This document shows positions 25,414 to 32,301 of a stretch of DNA of 39,255 nucleotides, one piece after another (positions within the stretch are counted from its first letter, which is position 1; every line of letters begins with the position of its first letter). The notes under the pieces were generated by a model that was not told the origin of the DNA, searched no databases, and saw only the letters and a list, made by a program, of their open reading frames with translations. The position numbers were made by a program, and so were the translations under genes. This DNA is from CAKSQF01 sp964568425 (GTDB lineage: Bacteria > Bacillota > Clostridia > Oscillospirales > CAG-272): assembly GCA_964568425.1 (NCBI GenBank), contig CAZMPO010000018.1, positions 1-39,255 of the forward strand, read 5' to 3'.

Positions 25414-26418
25414 CTTTACAGTTATCCAAATGATGTTCCGGAAGAACGATCGATCTGTTTCGACCTGCCCGACAGACACTGCCGCGAGAGATACATTTTA
25501 CGCGGAGGAAGCAGAAAAATGAAGACCGAGTTTCTGCGAAAAGCAGCCGATGCCTTCCCCGAGAGCCTCGAGATCATATCGCCGCCATGGCAAATATCCG
25601 CCGTATCGATCGGAGATGTGCTTATAACCCTTCCGAAGGGAATGGTCGATGTTAGACCGACCGACGCGGAGCTCTCACTGACAGATCTTATTCCGAGAAA
25701 AAGACTCACGATGCCTGGCGGAGAGATCGATCGCAAATGTGATGAAAAGAAGGATCTTGAAAAGACAAACGCCCTGCTTTCGGACATATTTTTCTGCCTT
25801 GAAAACAGTGCGGTGCGTTTGGCATCGGGAGCTTTTCTTTCCGAAAAAGCGGAAAAATTTGCAAACAGATTTGCCGCCGCCGTGCGCGCACCGATCGGGG
25901 ACGGACACATAAAACACAAAACATATTACGCGAGATGCGCAAGAGGGATCGTTTGCTCCGACGAGTACACGGACAGGGCGACGCGGATATATGCAGTCTC
26001 CGACAAGCACGGGGTTGGCGATCTTCTGCTTACGATAATGGAAAAAGCGTTTATTTCGCGAGGGGTCGATCTGATATGCTGTGTCGATCAAAGGGGGCGG
26101 CATCTCGGAATGTACATAGAGTCAGCGGCGGTCTTCATTGGAAAGACAGATTGCACCATCGAGGTCAACAAGGTCATAAACACCGACAGATTCGTCTCGG
26201 ACGTCGCGATCCAAAACAGACGTCTCATTAAAAAAATGCTCCGAGCAAGAGACGAGATCGGAGCATTTTATGAAGAAAATCAGGCACGCATCGAAAAGCT
26301 CGAATGCGAGCTCGACACGATCTTTGACGGCATACTTGACAGGTCGGCTTTCGATGCCCTTTGCGACAGGGTCACAAAAGAGATACGCTCATCAAACGCA
26401 GGCGAATGTGACAAATGA
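25405..26418 (+). CDS. PRK06851-like protein with two degenerate P-loops
   Basis: 337 residues; no strong domain is obvious, but two regions look like the tandem NTPase halves of the clostridial/bacillar PRK06851 family. The first is RYILRGGSRKMKT, then EFLRKAADAF, where the family has ILKGGPGTGKS; Walker Lys and Thr are kept but the preceding Gly is Met. The second is IYAVSDKHGVGDLLLTIMEK, then AFISRGVDL, where GKS is lost. HIKHKTYYARCARGIV before it matches the family's linker HRFLxAxTPKG. Length is near that of family members. An ATP-binding role is doubtful. AAAAGGAGG precedes the ATG, which sits in a strong stem. The end overlaps ispE by 27 bases. The assignment is my inference from remembered family motifs. 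Confidence 0.6.
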   Translation: MPFLYSYPNDVPEERSICFDLPDRHCRERYILRGGSRKMKTEFLRKAADAFPESLEIISPPWQISAVSIGDVLITLPKGMVDVRPTDAELSLTDLIPRKRLTMPGGEIDRKCDEKKDLEKTNALLSDIFFCLENSAVRLASGAFLSEKAEKFANRFAAAVRAPIGDGHIKHKTYYARCARGIVCSDEYTDRATRIYAVSDKHGVGDLLLTIMEKAFISRGVDLICCVDQRGRHLGMYIESAAVFIGKTDCTIEVNKVINTDRFVSDVAIQNRRLIKKMLRARDEIGAFYEENQARIEKLECELDTIFDGILDRSAFDALCDRVTKEIRSSNAGECDK

Positions 26419-27249
26419 GCTGTAGCCGAGCTCCGAGAGTCTATCCGCCGTGCGTTCTGCCAGATCATGATCGGAAAAGATCCCGAACACCGACGGACCG
26501 CTGCCGCTCATGAGCGAGCAAAGTGCACCGTACTCAAGCATAATTTCTTTTGCGACAGAGACAGCGGGGCGGACGCTCATGACGACCTGCTCAAAGGCGT
26601 TGTAAACGCCTGCGCATATACCGAAAATATCGCCGCTCTCGAGCATTGAGACCATATTATCGGAGCTTTTTTCTCCGCACGGTACACTGCCGTATGCCTC
26701 CCTTGTCGACACTCCGTCGCCGCCTTTTGCAATTACGATCGCCATCTCGCGCGAGAGCGGCTTTATCGGCGTAAGAATATCGCCGATCCCGGTCGCTCTC
26801 GCAGCACCGCCGATCATGCAAAAAGGAACATCCGCACCGAGACTGCCGCCGAGCTTTAAGAGTCTGTCGCGACCGAGTGCGCAAAAATGCTTTTCCATTA
26901 GCAAAAGCACGCCCGCCGCGTCGGTCGAGCCTCCCGCAAGCCCTGCGGCTACGGGTATATTCTTTTCGATGTTTATGAAGACATCGACATCCTCGATCTC
27001 TGCCGTCTCGATATATTTTTTTGCCGCGCGCGAGGCGATATTGCGTTCGGGATCGGAAAGCGACTTATCGGTACACGAAAGCATTACCCTTCCCGAGCCA
27101 TTTGAAAAGGTCAGACTTACGACATCGCAGAGATCGACCGCCTGCATTAGTGTATCGATATTGTGATATCCGTCGGGGCGTGTGATGCCGACCTCAAGAA
27201 AAAGATTTATCTTAGCGGGGCAAAAGATGGTCTCGGTTACTGTATTCAT
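26392..27249 (-). CDS. ispE: 4-diphosphocytidyl-2-C-methyl-D-erythritol kinase IspE
   Basis: 285 residues of the GHMP kinase family. IspE phosphorylates CDP-ME in the MEP isoprenoid pathway. Seen: PAKINLFLEV (motif 1), RPDGYHNIDTLMQAV, the glycine-rich PVAAGLAGGSTDAAGVL (motif 2, phosphate binding) and LMSGSGPSVFGIF (motif 3). Start: ATG at 27249 fits the family N-terminus; an in-frame GTG at 27267 overlaps the upstream stop. The Shine-Dalgarno is weak (AGAG), so translation probably depends on coupling to the DUF362 gene upstream. The tail overlaps the convergent gene ending at 26418. Confidence 0.95.
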   Translation of the reverse strand: MNTVTETIFCPAKINLFLEVGITRPDGYHNIDTLMQAVDLCDVVSLTFSNGSGRVMLSCTDKSLSDPERNIASRAAKKYIETAEIEDVDVFINIEKNIPVAAGLAGGSTDAAGVLLLMEKHFCALGRDRLLKLGGSLGADVPFCMIGGAARATGIGDILTPIKPLSREMAIVIAKGGDGVSTREAYGSVPCGEKSSDNMVSMLESGDIFGICAGVYNAFEQVVMSVRPAVSVAKEIMLEYGALCSLMSGSGPSVFGIFSDHDLAERTADRLSELGYSSFVTFACV

Positions 27250-27263
27250 ATTCTTTTCTCTTT

Positions 27264-28397
27264 TCACTTCAAATTCGTAACTATCAAGCTGCGCTTTATC
27301 TTCACGGCGTCATGCGGACAAAGCTCCTGACAGCAAAAGCATTTTATGCAGTTTTCGGGGTGAATTACCGCGACGCGCTTTTTTGTATCGATCGTAATAG
27401 TCTTCTTCGGGCAGGATCGATAGCATTCTCCGCAACAAACGCACTTTTTTGGGGAAACGGTCGGGCGAGGCTCGAACAGGTGCATGAGTCTTGAGTCGGA
27501 CAAAAATCTGACAAGCCCTTTCTTACTGTCGGGCGGAACAAAATCGGAAATTCTCACATTTTCGATCTTTTCTCCGATCACCTCGATCTCGCTCTCGGAA
27601 AACAGTCCTCTCTCGTTCGATATTCTGACTGTTGACGATCTGCCCTCAAACGATACGAGTCTCTCGCACACGGCATCGGTCTCGAACGGATCGTTGCCCG
27701 CGACAACAAGTCCGAGTGCCCTCGGCTTTCCGTTTGTCGGTCCGTTGCCCTCCATTGCGACGATCGCGTCAACGATATTTATCATTTGAGTGCGAGATCG
27801 ATGCATGGCGCAAAGATCGACGAGCATTGATGAAAAATCGTCAAGATCGGGAAATCTGGCGTGCATCTCAAGCTTTTCGGTCCCGGGAACACTTCCGAAA
27901 AGATTTTTAACTGCGGCGGACAAGGTGGTCAGACCGTGGGTCTTGAGTTTGGACAGATTGATCACAACATCCGCGTCCGCAAGCGGTTTAATAATGTGAA
28001 AGCGTCTTACACATTCACCTTGCGGATAATCGATCATCACTGCCGATGTGTCGAAATTAAGTCTCGCTCCGCATTCCTTTGCCGCACCTTCAATACCGCA
28101 GACGCGGTAGGCACCGCCAAGGGAGGTCTCGTTATAAGGTCCCGACGGGCTTTCGGCAACGGTGACACTTGCGGCGCCTCGGGAGAGTGCGGCGCGTGTC
28201 GCCGCGATCAGAAACGACGGATGAGTCGTTCCCGCGGCGGACGGTTCCATTTTTCTGACAAGATTTGGCTTTATAACAACATTTTTCCCCGAAAGCGAAC
28301 CTTCGCCGTAGCCGAGAAGGTCAAAGATCTCCGACAATGCCGCCGTCACGCGGTCTATATCATAATCGCAAACTTTTTTAATACACACAGAGCTCAT
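27264..28397 (-). CDS. DUF362 protein with C-terminal 2x[4Fe-4S] ferredoxin domain
   Basis: 377 residues. The first 290 or so form a DUF362 domain (GKNVVIKPNLVRKMEPSAAG, then VINLSKLKTHGLTTLSAAVKN and FETDAVCERL). The C-terminus carries two classic cluster motifs, CVCCGECYRSCPKKTI and CIKCFCCQELCPHDAV. Such proteins are common in anaerobes and probably move electrons or serve in Fe-S related chemistry; the exact role is unknown. GAGGA lies about nine bases before the ATG. It is the first gene of a two-gene unit with ispE from its own promoter. MEP-pathway enzymes IspG and IspH need reduced ferredoxin, so co-transcription with ispE may be functional, which is inference. Confidence 0.93.
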   Translation of the reverse strand: MSSVCIKKVCDYDIDRVTAALSEIFDLLGYGEGSLSGKNVVIKPNLVRKMEPSAAGTTHPSFLIAATRAALSRGAASVTVAESPSGPYNETSLGGAYRVCGIEGAAKECGARLNFDTSAVMIDYPQGECVRRFHIIKPLADADVVINLSKLKTHGLTTLSAAVKNLFGSVPGTEKLEMHARFPDLDDFSSMLVDLCAMHRSRTQMINIVDAIVAMEGNGPTNGKPRALGLVVAGNDPFETDAVCERLVSFEGRSSTVRISNERGLFSESEIEVIGEKIENVRISDFVPPDSKKGLVRFLSDSRLMHLFEPRPTVSPKKCVCCGECYRSCPKKTITIDTKKRVAVIHPENCIKCFCCQELCPHDAVKIKRSLIVTNLK

Positions 28398-28433
28398 AAG
28401 CTTTTTTCCTCACAGTAAAGATCTGTCTGTTCT

Positions 28434-28462
28434 ATTTTAGCATAAAACAAAAAAATTTTCAA
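28434..28462 (-). promoter_or_regulatory. Sigma-A promoter for the DUF362-ispE unit
   Basis: Minus strand: TTGAAA, 17-base spacer, TAAAAT, 37 bases before the ATG at 28397. It is back to back with the promoter of the divergent exporter gene. Confidence 0.82.
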
Positions 28463-28480
28463 TAGATTTCGCAATAACTC

Positions 28481-28509
28481 TTGATTTTAATTGAATTATG
28501 TTGTAAAAT
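28481..28509 (+). promoter_or_regulatory. Sigma-A promoter for the AI-2E family gene
   Basis: Plus strand: TTGATT, 17-base spacer, TAAAAT, 35 bases before the ATG at 28544. Confidence 0.8.
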
Positions 28510-28543
28510 ATAAGCGGCAAAGCTGCAGAGAGGAACGTTAACA

Positions 28544-29947
28544 ATGAAGAAAAACAAAAAATACACAACACTTGCCTTTTATGCGTGTATCGTGATCTTA
28601 TTCGCGATAATATGCGTATATTTTCTTCTCGGTATTGACAAAAACAGATATTCGGAGCTTTTTTCAAAGATACGCGGTGTACTGCTGAAAATTTTTATCG
28701 GTGCGGTGGTCGCGTACATACTGAACCCGATAGTCAATTTTTTCGAGCACTGGGTTTTCGTTAAACGCTCAGCAAGACGCGTGATACTTGACAGACGAAA
28801 GCTGGCAAAGGCGCGAGGCGAAGACATGCCTCTTGTACAGATGTTCGACGAGACCGGCAAGCTGTACGAGCAATACAGGCGCGAGCAACACGAGATCGCC
28901 CTTGCACAGTACCGTGCAAAGGAAAAGTCACGCGGCAAGAAAAAGGGAGTTTTCAAAAAGTTCGGCAAAAAAGAGCCGACGCTGAAGCTCCATCCTTTCA
29001 GAGGGCTGTCGATACTTTGTACGCTTCTTATATTTTTCGGCGTGATAGGTCTGCTTGTATGGGCAGTCGCTCCGCAGATATCGCAGACAGCAGTCGATCT
29101 TGTCGGCAGGCTGACCGACTTTTCGCAGTCGATATACGGCACTGTTCAATCGCTCTCCGAAAACGAGACGATCGCCGAGGCAATTAAAGCATTAAACGAC
29201 AACGGGATCGACATCGTTGCCAAGATCCGTGATGCGAGCAATTCTCTGATCGATCTGCTCAACAAGACACCGCAGATGCTTTTCGATTTCGTTTCATCCA
29301 TTTGGGAGGGGCTGTACAGCTCGCTCATCGGACTCATTTTCGCGATATATTTTCTTTTCTCGAAGGAAATGCTTCTTTCACAGTTTAAGACGCTTATGAA
29401 CAGTTTTCTGCCCGACAAAGCCTGCTATTGGGTCAAATTTATCATAAACGATATCGATCTGAAATTCGGTAAATTCATCGAGGGAAAGCTTATCGACTCG
29501 CTGATAATCGGCATTCTTTCCTTTTTCGTCTTCATCATATTCGGCATTCCCTATGCGGCAATGATCGCACTTATCGTCGGCGTCACAAATGTTATTCCCT
29601 TCTTCGGTCCTTTCATGGGAGCCATCCCGTCGGCGGCGATCATTCTTATAACCGAGCCGGGCAAGACGATACTTTTCATCATTCTGATCATCGTCATACA
29701 GCAGCTTGACGGAAACCTGATCGGTCCGTACATCCTCGGCGACTCGCTCGAACTGCCGCCCGTATGGATAATGACGGCGATCATCGTAATGGGCGGACTG
29801 TTTGGATTTTTCGGTATGTTCTTCGGTGTGCCGATCTTTGCGGTCATCCTGACGCTGATCAAGGAGCTGGCATCGATATCAAAGCAGAAAAAAGCCGTCC
29901 GCGCCGCATCCAAACAGGGCGGAGACGATACATCAGTCGGACAATAA
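28544..29947 (+). CDS. AI-2E family transporter (PerM/UPF0118)
   Basis: 467 residues. Two N-terminal helices (about 10-30, 45-66), then a long, strongly charged cytoplasmic stretch (about 70-145, with EEKSRGKK-type Lys/Arg clusters), then helix 3 (about 150-175), a soluble segment, and a C-terminal bundle of five helices with the family signature GNLIGPYILGDSLELPPVW. The family includes autoinducer-2 exporters and Na+/H+ antiporters; the substrate here is unknown. The charged insert of some 70 residues is longer than usual. AGAGGA precedes the ATG. A 20-bp terminator hairpin follows. Confidence 0.92.
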   Translation: MKKNKKYTTLAFYACIVILFAIICVYFLLGIDKNRYSELFSKIRGVLLKIFIGAVVAYILNPIVNFFEHWVFVKRSARRVILDRRKLAKARGEDMPLVQMFDETGKLYEQYRREQHEIALAQYRAKEKSRGKKKGVFKKFGKKEPTLKLHPFRGLSILCTLLIFFGVIGLLVWAVAPQISQTAVDLVGRLTDFSQSIYGTVQSLSENETIAEAIKALNDNGIDIVAKIRDASNSLIDLLNKTPQMLFDFVSSIWEGLYSSLIGLIFAIYFLFSKEMLLSQFKTLMNSFLPDKACYWVKFIINDIDLKFGKFIEGKLIDSLIIGILSFFVFIIFGIPYAAMIALIVGVTNVIPFFGPFMGAIPSAAIILITEPGKTILFIILIIVIQQLDGNLIGPYILGDSLELPPVWIMTAIIVMGGLFGFFGMFFGVPIFAVILTLIKELASISKQKKAVRAASKQGGDDTSVGQ

Positions 29948-29955
29948 AAACATGA

Positions 29956-30004
29956 AACAAGGCTGTCTCAAATGCAAGATAAGAGCATTTGAGACAGCCT
30001 TGTT
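29956..30004. terminator. Perfect 20-bp hairpin terminator between convergent genes
   Basis: AACAAGGCTGTCTCAAATGC and its exact reverse complement GCATTTGAGACAGCCTTGTT flank a nine-base loop. It follows the exporter stop by eight bases and faces the RelB gene from the other side; T-rich flanks suggest it works in both directions. The perfect 20-bp arms are longer than most terminators here. Confidence 0.8.
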
Positions 30005-30031
30005 GTCAGCTTCCCGAGACGAGAATGTCGC

Positions 30032-30298
30032 TCACAATTTCGCCTTCAGGTCATCCATATTGCTGTAACCTCTCGCCGTTTTATCGCAGGCAAGCTTTCT
30101 GCCTTCCTCGATAGCCGCGGCGGTCGTTTCATTCGGCACACTCAATTTGAGCTCAAACGGAATGCCGTTTTCACGGATGGTCTGTCTGAGAAAAATATTG
30201 ATCGCAGTGGTCATATTCAGCCCAAGCTCTTCAAATATTTTTTCTGCTGCGAGCTTGACTTCTTTATCGGTACGGATATTCAGGTTCGTGCTTTCCAT
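30032..30298 (-). CDS. RelB/DinJ family antitoxin, no partner toxin seen
   Basis: 88 residues. The N-terminal ribbon-helix-helix reads TNLNIRTDKEVKLAAEKIF, followed by ELGLNMTTAINIFLRQTI, diagnostic of DinJ; the C-terminus ends MDDLKAKL like other DinJ proteins, whose tail wraps the YafQ/RelE toxin. DinJ dimers repress their own operon. AAGGAGG lies seven bases before the ATG. No RelE/YafQ-like ORF lies downstream (the next thing is the shared terminator) or upstream, so this is an orphan. It has a consensus promoter framed by an inverted repeat. Confidence 0.93.
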   Translation of the reverse strand: MESTNLNIRTDKEVKLAAEKIFEELGLNMTTAINIFLRQTIRENGIPFELKLSVPNETTAAAIEEGRKLACDKTARGYSNMDDLKAKL

Positions 30299-30317
30299 AT
30301 GAACACCTCCTTGTATC

Positions 30318-30374
30318 GTTAGTGTATGTATATTATATCACACTGTGTGCGTTTTGTCAATACTGTGCACTAAC
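30318..30374 (-). promoter_or_regulatory. Operator-like inverted repeat flanking the antitoxin promoter
   Basis: GTTAGTG (30318-30324) and CACTAAC (30368-30374) flank the whole promoter, and CACACTGTGTG overlaps the spacer. Such dyads are the usual sites for RHH antitoxin autorepression. Binding is inferred. Confidence 0.5.
30332..30360 (-). promoter_or_regulatory. Consensus sigma-A promoter for the antitoxin gene
   Basis: Minus strand: TTGACA, 17-base spacer, TATAAT, a perfect match, about 34 bases before the ATG at 30298. Confidence 0.92.
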
Positions 30375-30403
30375 TTTTTTCGACAAACGTCAATAAAACG
30401 AAA

Positions 30404-30431
30404 TCAGCAGAAGGATATATCCCTCTGCTGA
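30404..30431 (-). terminator. Terminator after the 47-residue small ORF
   Basis: TCAGCAGA and TCTGCTGA pair, with GGATATATCC as an inner palindrome, giving a near-perfect hairpin; on the minus strand TTTCGTTTTATTG follows. It lies about 20 bases after the small ORF's stop. Confidence 0.7.
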
Positions 30432-30451
30432 AGTTCAAATACTCCTCTGAT

Positions 30452-30595
30452 CTACCATTCAAAGCTCGGCATTATGCCGCTTTTTGTCTCGGAAAGAAGT
30501 ACGACATCGCAGCTGTCGCATATCACGATCAGGGCGATCGGTTTGATGTAATCCTTCTTTTCTTTGGCGGATCTTGTCTGATGTTCACTTTTCAT
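30452..30595 (-). CDS. Small protein of 47 residues, unknown function
   Basis: An ATG at 30595 with AGGAGG eight bases upstream opens a 47-codon frame ending in TAG and followed by a terminator, so it is very likely a real gene. The N-terminal 16 residues are charged (MKSEHQTRSAKEKKDY); the middle is hydrophobic with two Cys (IKPIALIVICDSCDVVLL); the C-terminus is SETKSGIMPSFEW. The layout Y-x-K-P, a hydrophobic stretch, D-V, Ser and a final aromatic resembles a group of short uncharacterised proteins seen widely in Clostridia (inference from memory). No secretion or maturation gene is near. It lies between the orphan antitoxin and mgtE. Confidence 0.65.
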   Translation of the reverse strand: MKSEHQTRSAKEKKDYIKPIALIVICDSCDVVLLSETKSGIMPSFEW

Positions 30596-30661
30596 GGCGG
30601 TACCTCCTGCATCTTTCAGTGCAAGTATTGCCGTTTTATGAAAAGATCAATCATTTTTCGG

Positions 30662-32032
30662 TCAAATATGCAAAATTGCTCTCGCGAACCCGAAATAGAT
30701 GAGGAGCGACACGGCATCAACGACGGTCGTTATGAACGGAGATGCCATGACGGCAGGGTCAAAACCGATCTTTTGTGCGATGATCGGCATGGAACAGCCG
30801 ATTATCTTGGCGATCAAAACGGTTGCAAAGAGCGTCAAGCAGACCACGGCGATAACCGAGAGCGTAAGCCCGTCGGTGCGAAGAAGAAGCTTATCGACAA
30901 GCAATATCTTGAGAAAATTAGCCGCGGCGAGCGTGAGTCCGCAGAAGAAGGACACGCGGAGCTCCTTCCACTGAACGCGGAAAATATCGCGAAACTCTAT
31001 CTCTTGGAGCGACAGACCGCGAATGACCGTAACCGATGCCTGCGAACCCGAATTTCCGCCGGTGTCCATGAGCATCGGGATAAATGCCGTTAGTGCGACA
31101 GATGCGGCAAGGGCATCCTCGAATTTTGTGATAATGATCCCCGTAAAGGTTGCGGATATCATGAGGAGCAGAAGCCAGGGTATCCTCGATTTCCAGATCG
31201 AGAAAACGCTCGTTTTAAGGTACTGTTCATCGGACGGTGTAATACCTGCCATGACCTGAATGTCTTCCTCGACCTCCTCGGAAATGACGTCCATCGCGTC
31301 ATCGTAGGTAACGATACCGACGAGTCTGTTCTCGGCATCGACGACCGGCAGTGCCAAAAAGCCGTATTCGAGGAATATCGTACCGACCTGTTCCTTATCC
31401 TCAAGCGTGTTAACACTTATTATGTTGGTCTCCATTATATCCGAGATCAGCTTTTTATCGGTGATGAGCATATCTTTGACGGTAACAACACCGATAAGAT
31501 GTCTGTTTCTGTCGGTGACATAGCAGGTGTAAACGGTCTCTTTATCGACGCCCGTTTTCTTTATCGTGTCAAATGCGTCGGATATGGTCATATCGGGTTT
31601 GAGTGACACATATTCGACGGTCATCACGCTTCCCGCGCTGTCACTCGGGTAATTGAGTATCTCGTTGATCGATTTGCGCATATCGCTGTCGGCGTTTGCA
31701 AGTATCCTGCTGACAACATTTGCCGGCATTTCCTCGATAAGGTCGACCGTATCGTCGATGAACATTTCGCTGAGCACGTCCGCAAGCTCTCTGTCCGAAA
31801 AGCTCTTTATAAGCTTTTCCTGCACGTCGTGATCCATCTCTACAAACGCCTCCGCCGCCTGCTCTTTGGGGAGAAGTCTGAAAAGGAGCGGTCGTCGTTC
31901 GTCCGGCATTTCCGACAGTATCTCAGCAAGATCTATCGGGTTTTCACATTTTAATTTTTCTCTGACCTGCCCGATCTTTCTGGCGTCAAGCAGTTCGAGT
32001 ATCTCTTCGTTGTTCGTGATATCTCTTTCCAT
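30662..32032 (-). CDS. mgtE: Magnesium transporter MgtE
   Basis: 456 residues. A cytosolic N domain (about 1-130), a CBS pair (about 135-255; MTVEYVSLKPDMTISDAFD and VDAENRLVGIVTYDDAMDVI), and five membrane helices. The pore motif PMLMDTGGNSGSQAS and the helix-5 segment GFDPAVMASPF are present. It is a Mg2+ channel gated by intracellular Mg2+. Start: ATG at 32032 has AGGAG about eight bases upstream; a longer in-frame extension to 32125 runs through a terminator-like hairpin and is rejected. Confidence 0.95.
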   Translation of the reverse strand: MERDITNNEEILELLDARKIGQVREKLKCENPIDLAEILSEMPDERRPLLFRLLPKEQAAEAFVEMDHDVQEKLIKSFSDRELADVLSEMFIDDTVDLIEEMPANVVSRILANADSDMRKSINEILNYPSDSAGSVMTVEYVSLKPDMTISDAFDTIKKTGVDKETVYTCYVTDRNRHLIGVVTVKDMLITDKKLISDIMETNIISVNTLEDKEQVGTIFLEYGFLALPVVDAENRLVGIVTYDDAMDVISEEVEEDIQVMAGITPSDEQYLKTSVFSIWKSRIPWLLLLMISATFTGIIITKFEDALAASVALTAFIPMLMDTGGNSGSQASVTVIRGLSLQEIEFRDIFRVQWKELRVSFFCGLTLAAANFLKILLVDKLLLRTDGLTLSVIAVVCLTLFATVLIAKIIGCSMPIIAQKIGFDPAVMASPFITTVVDAVSLLIYFGFARAILHI

Positions 32033-32060
32033 CGCGATCTCTCCTTTCGACATCGGCAAC

Positions 32061-32095
32061 AAAAAAACGCCACATCCGAGATATCGGTCGAGCGT
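32061..32095 (-). promoter_or_regulatory. Terminator-like hairpin in the mgtE leader (possible attenuator)
   Basis: Minus strand: an imperfect hairpin of ACGC...GCGT with an inner CCGA-TATC-TCGG, immediately followed by seven T, ends 28 bases before the mgtE start. Placed between promoter and gene it would cut expression unless antagonised. A short frame starting at 32098, in phase with mgtE, runs across it. The M-box core is not seen. Confidence 0.5.
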
Positions 32096-32204
32096 CATCC
32101 TGCCTCTTGCGTTAGGATAGCACAATATTTTTTCACAAATGTAAGTAAAAAGTTAATATACCATGAACGGCGAACAAAAATCTGCAAGATTGCAGAAAAA
32201 AGAC

Positions 32205-32233
32205 TTGACAAAAAGCCTCAAAAATAATATAAT
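32205..32233 (+). promoter_or_regulatory. Consensus sigma-A promoter for aspartokinase
   Basis: Plus strand: TTGACA, 17-base spacer, TATAAT, about 69 bases before the ATG at 32302. A small leader hairpin ACCGC/GCGGT lies at 32262-32280. Confidence 0.92.
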
Positions 32234-32301
32234 ATACCGTAAAGCATTTTTTGACAGCAGAACCGCCCAAAGGGAGCGGTATGAAAGGATAAATTTTCAC
32301 A

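Noticed and set aside
29956..30004. Small mobile inverted-repeat element (MITE)
   Set aside because: The 20-bp arms are perfect, but the position right after a stop between convergent genes fits a terminator and no target duplication is seen.
29948..30661. RelE/YafQ toxin partner near the antitoxin
   Set aside because: All frames of the flanks were considered; only the 47-codon gene with a different composition is present.
30581..31093. Plus-strand 170-codon frame over mgtE
   Set aside because: Antisense to the MgtE pore helices, low-complexity charged sequence, no SD.
32033..32200. M-box magnesium riboswitch upstream of mgtE
   Set aside because: The space is short and the conserved core is not visible; only a terminator-like hairpin is supported.
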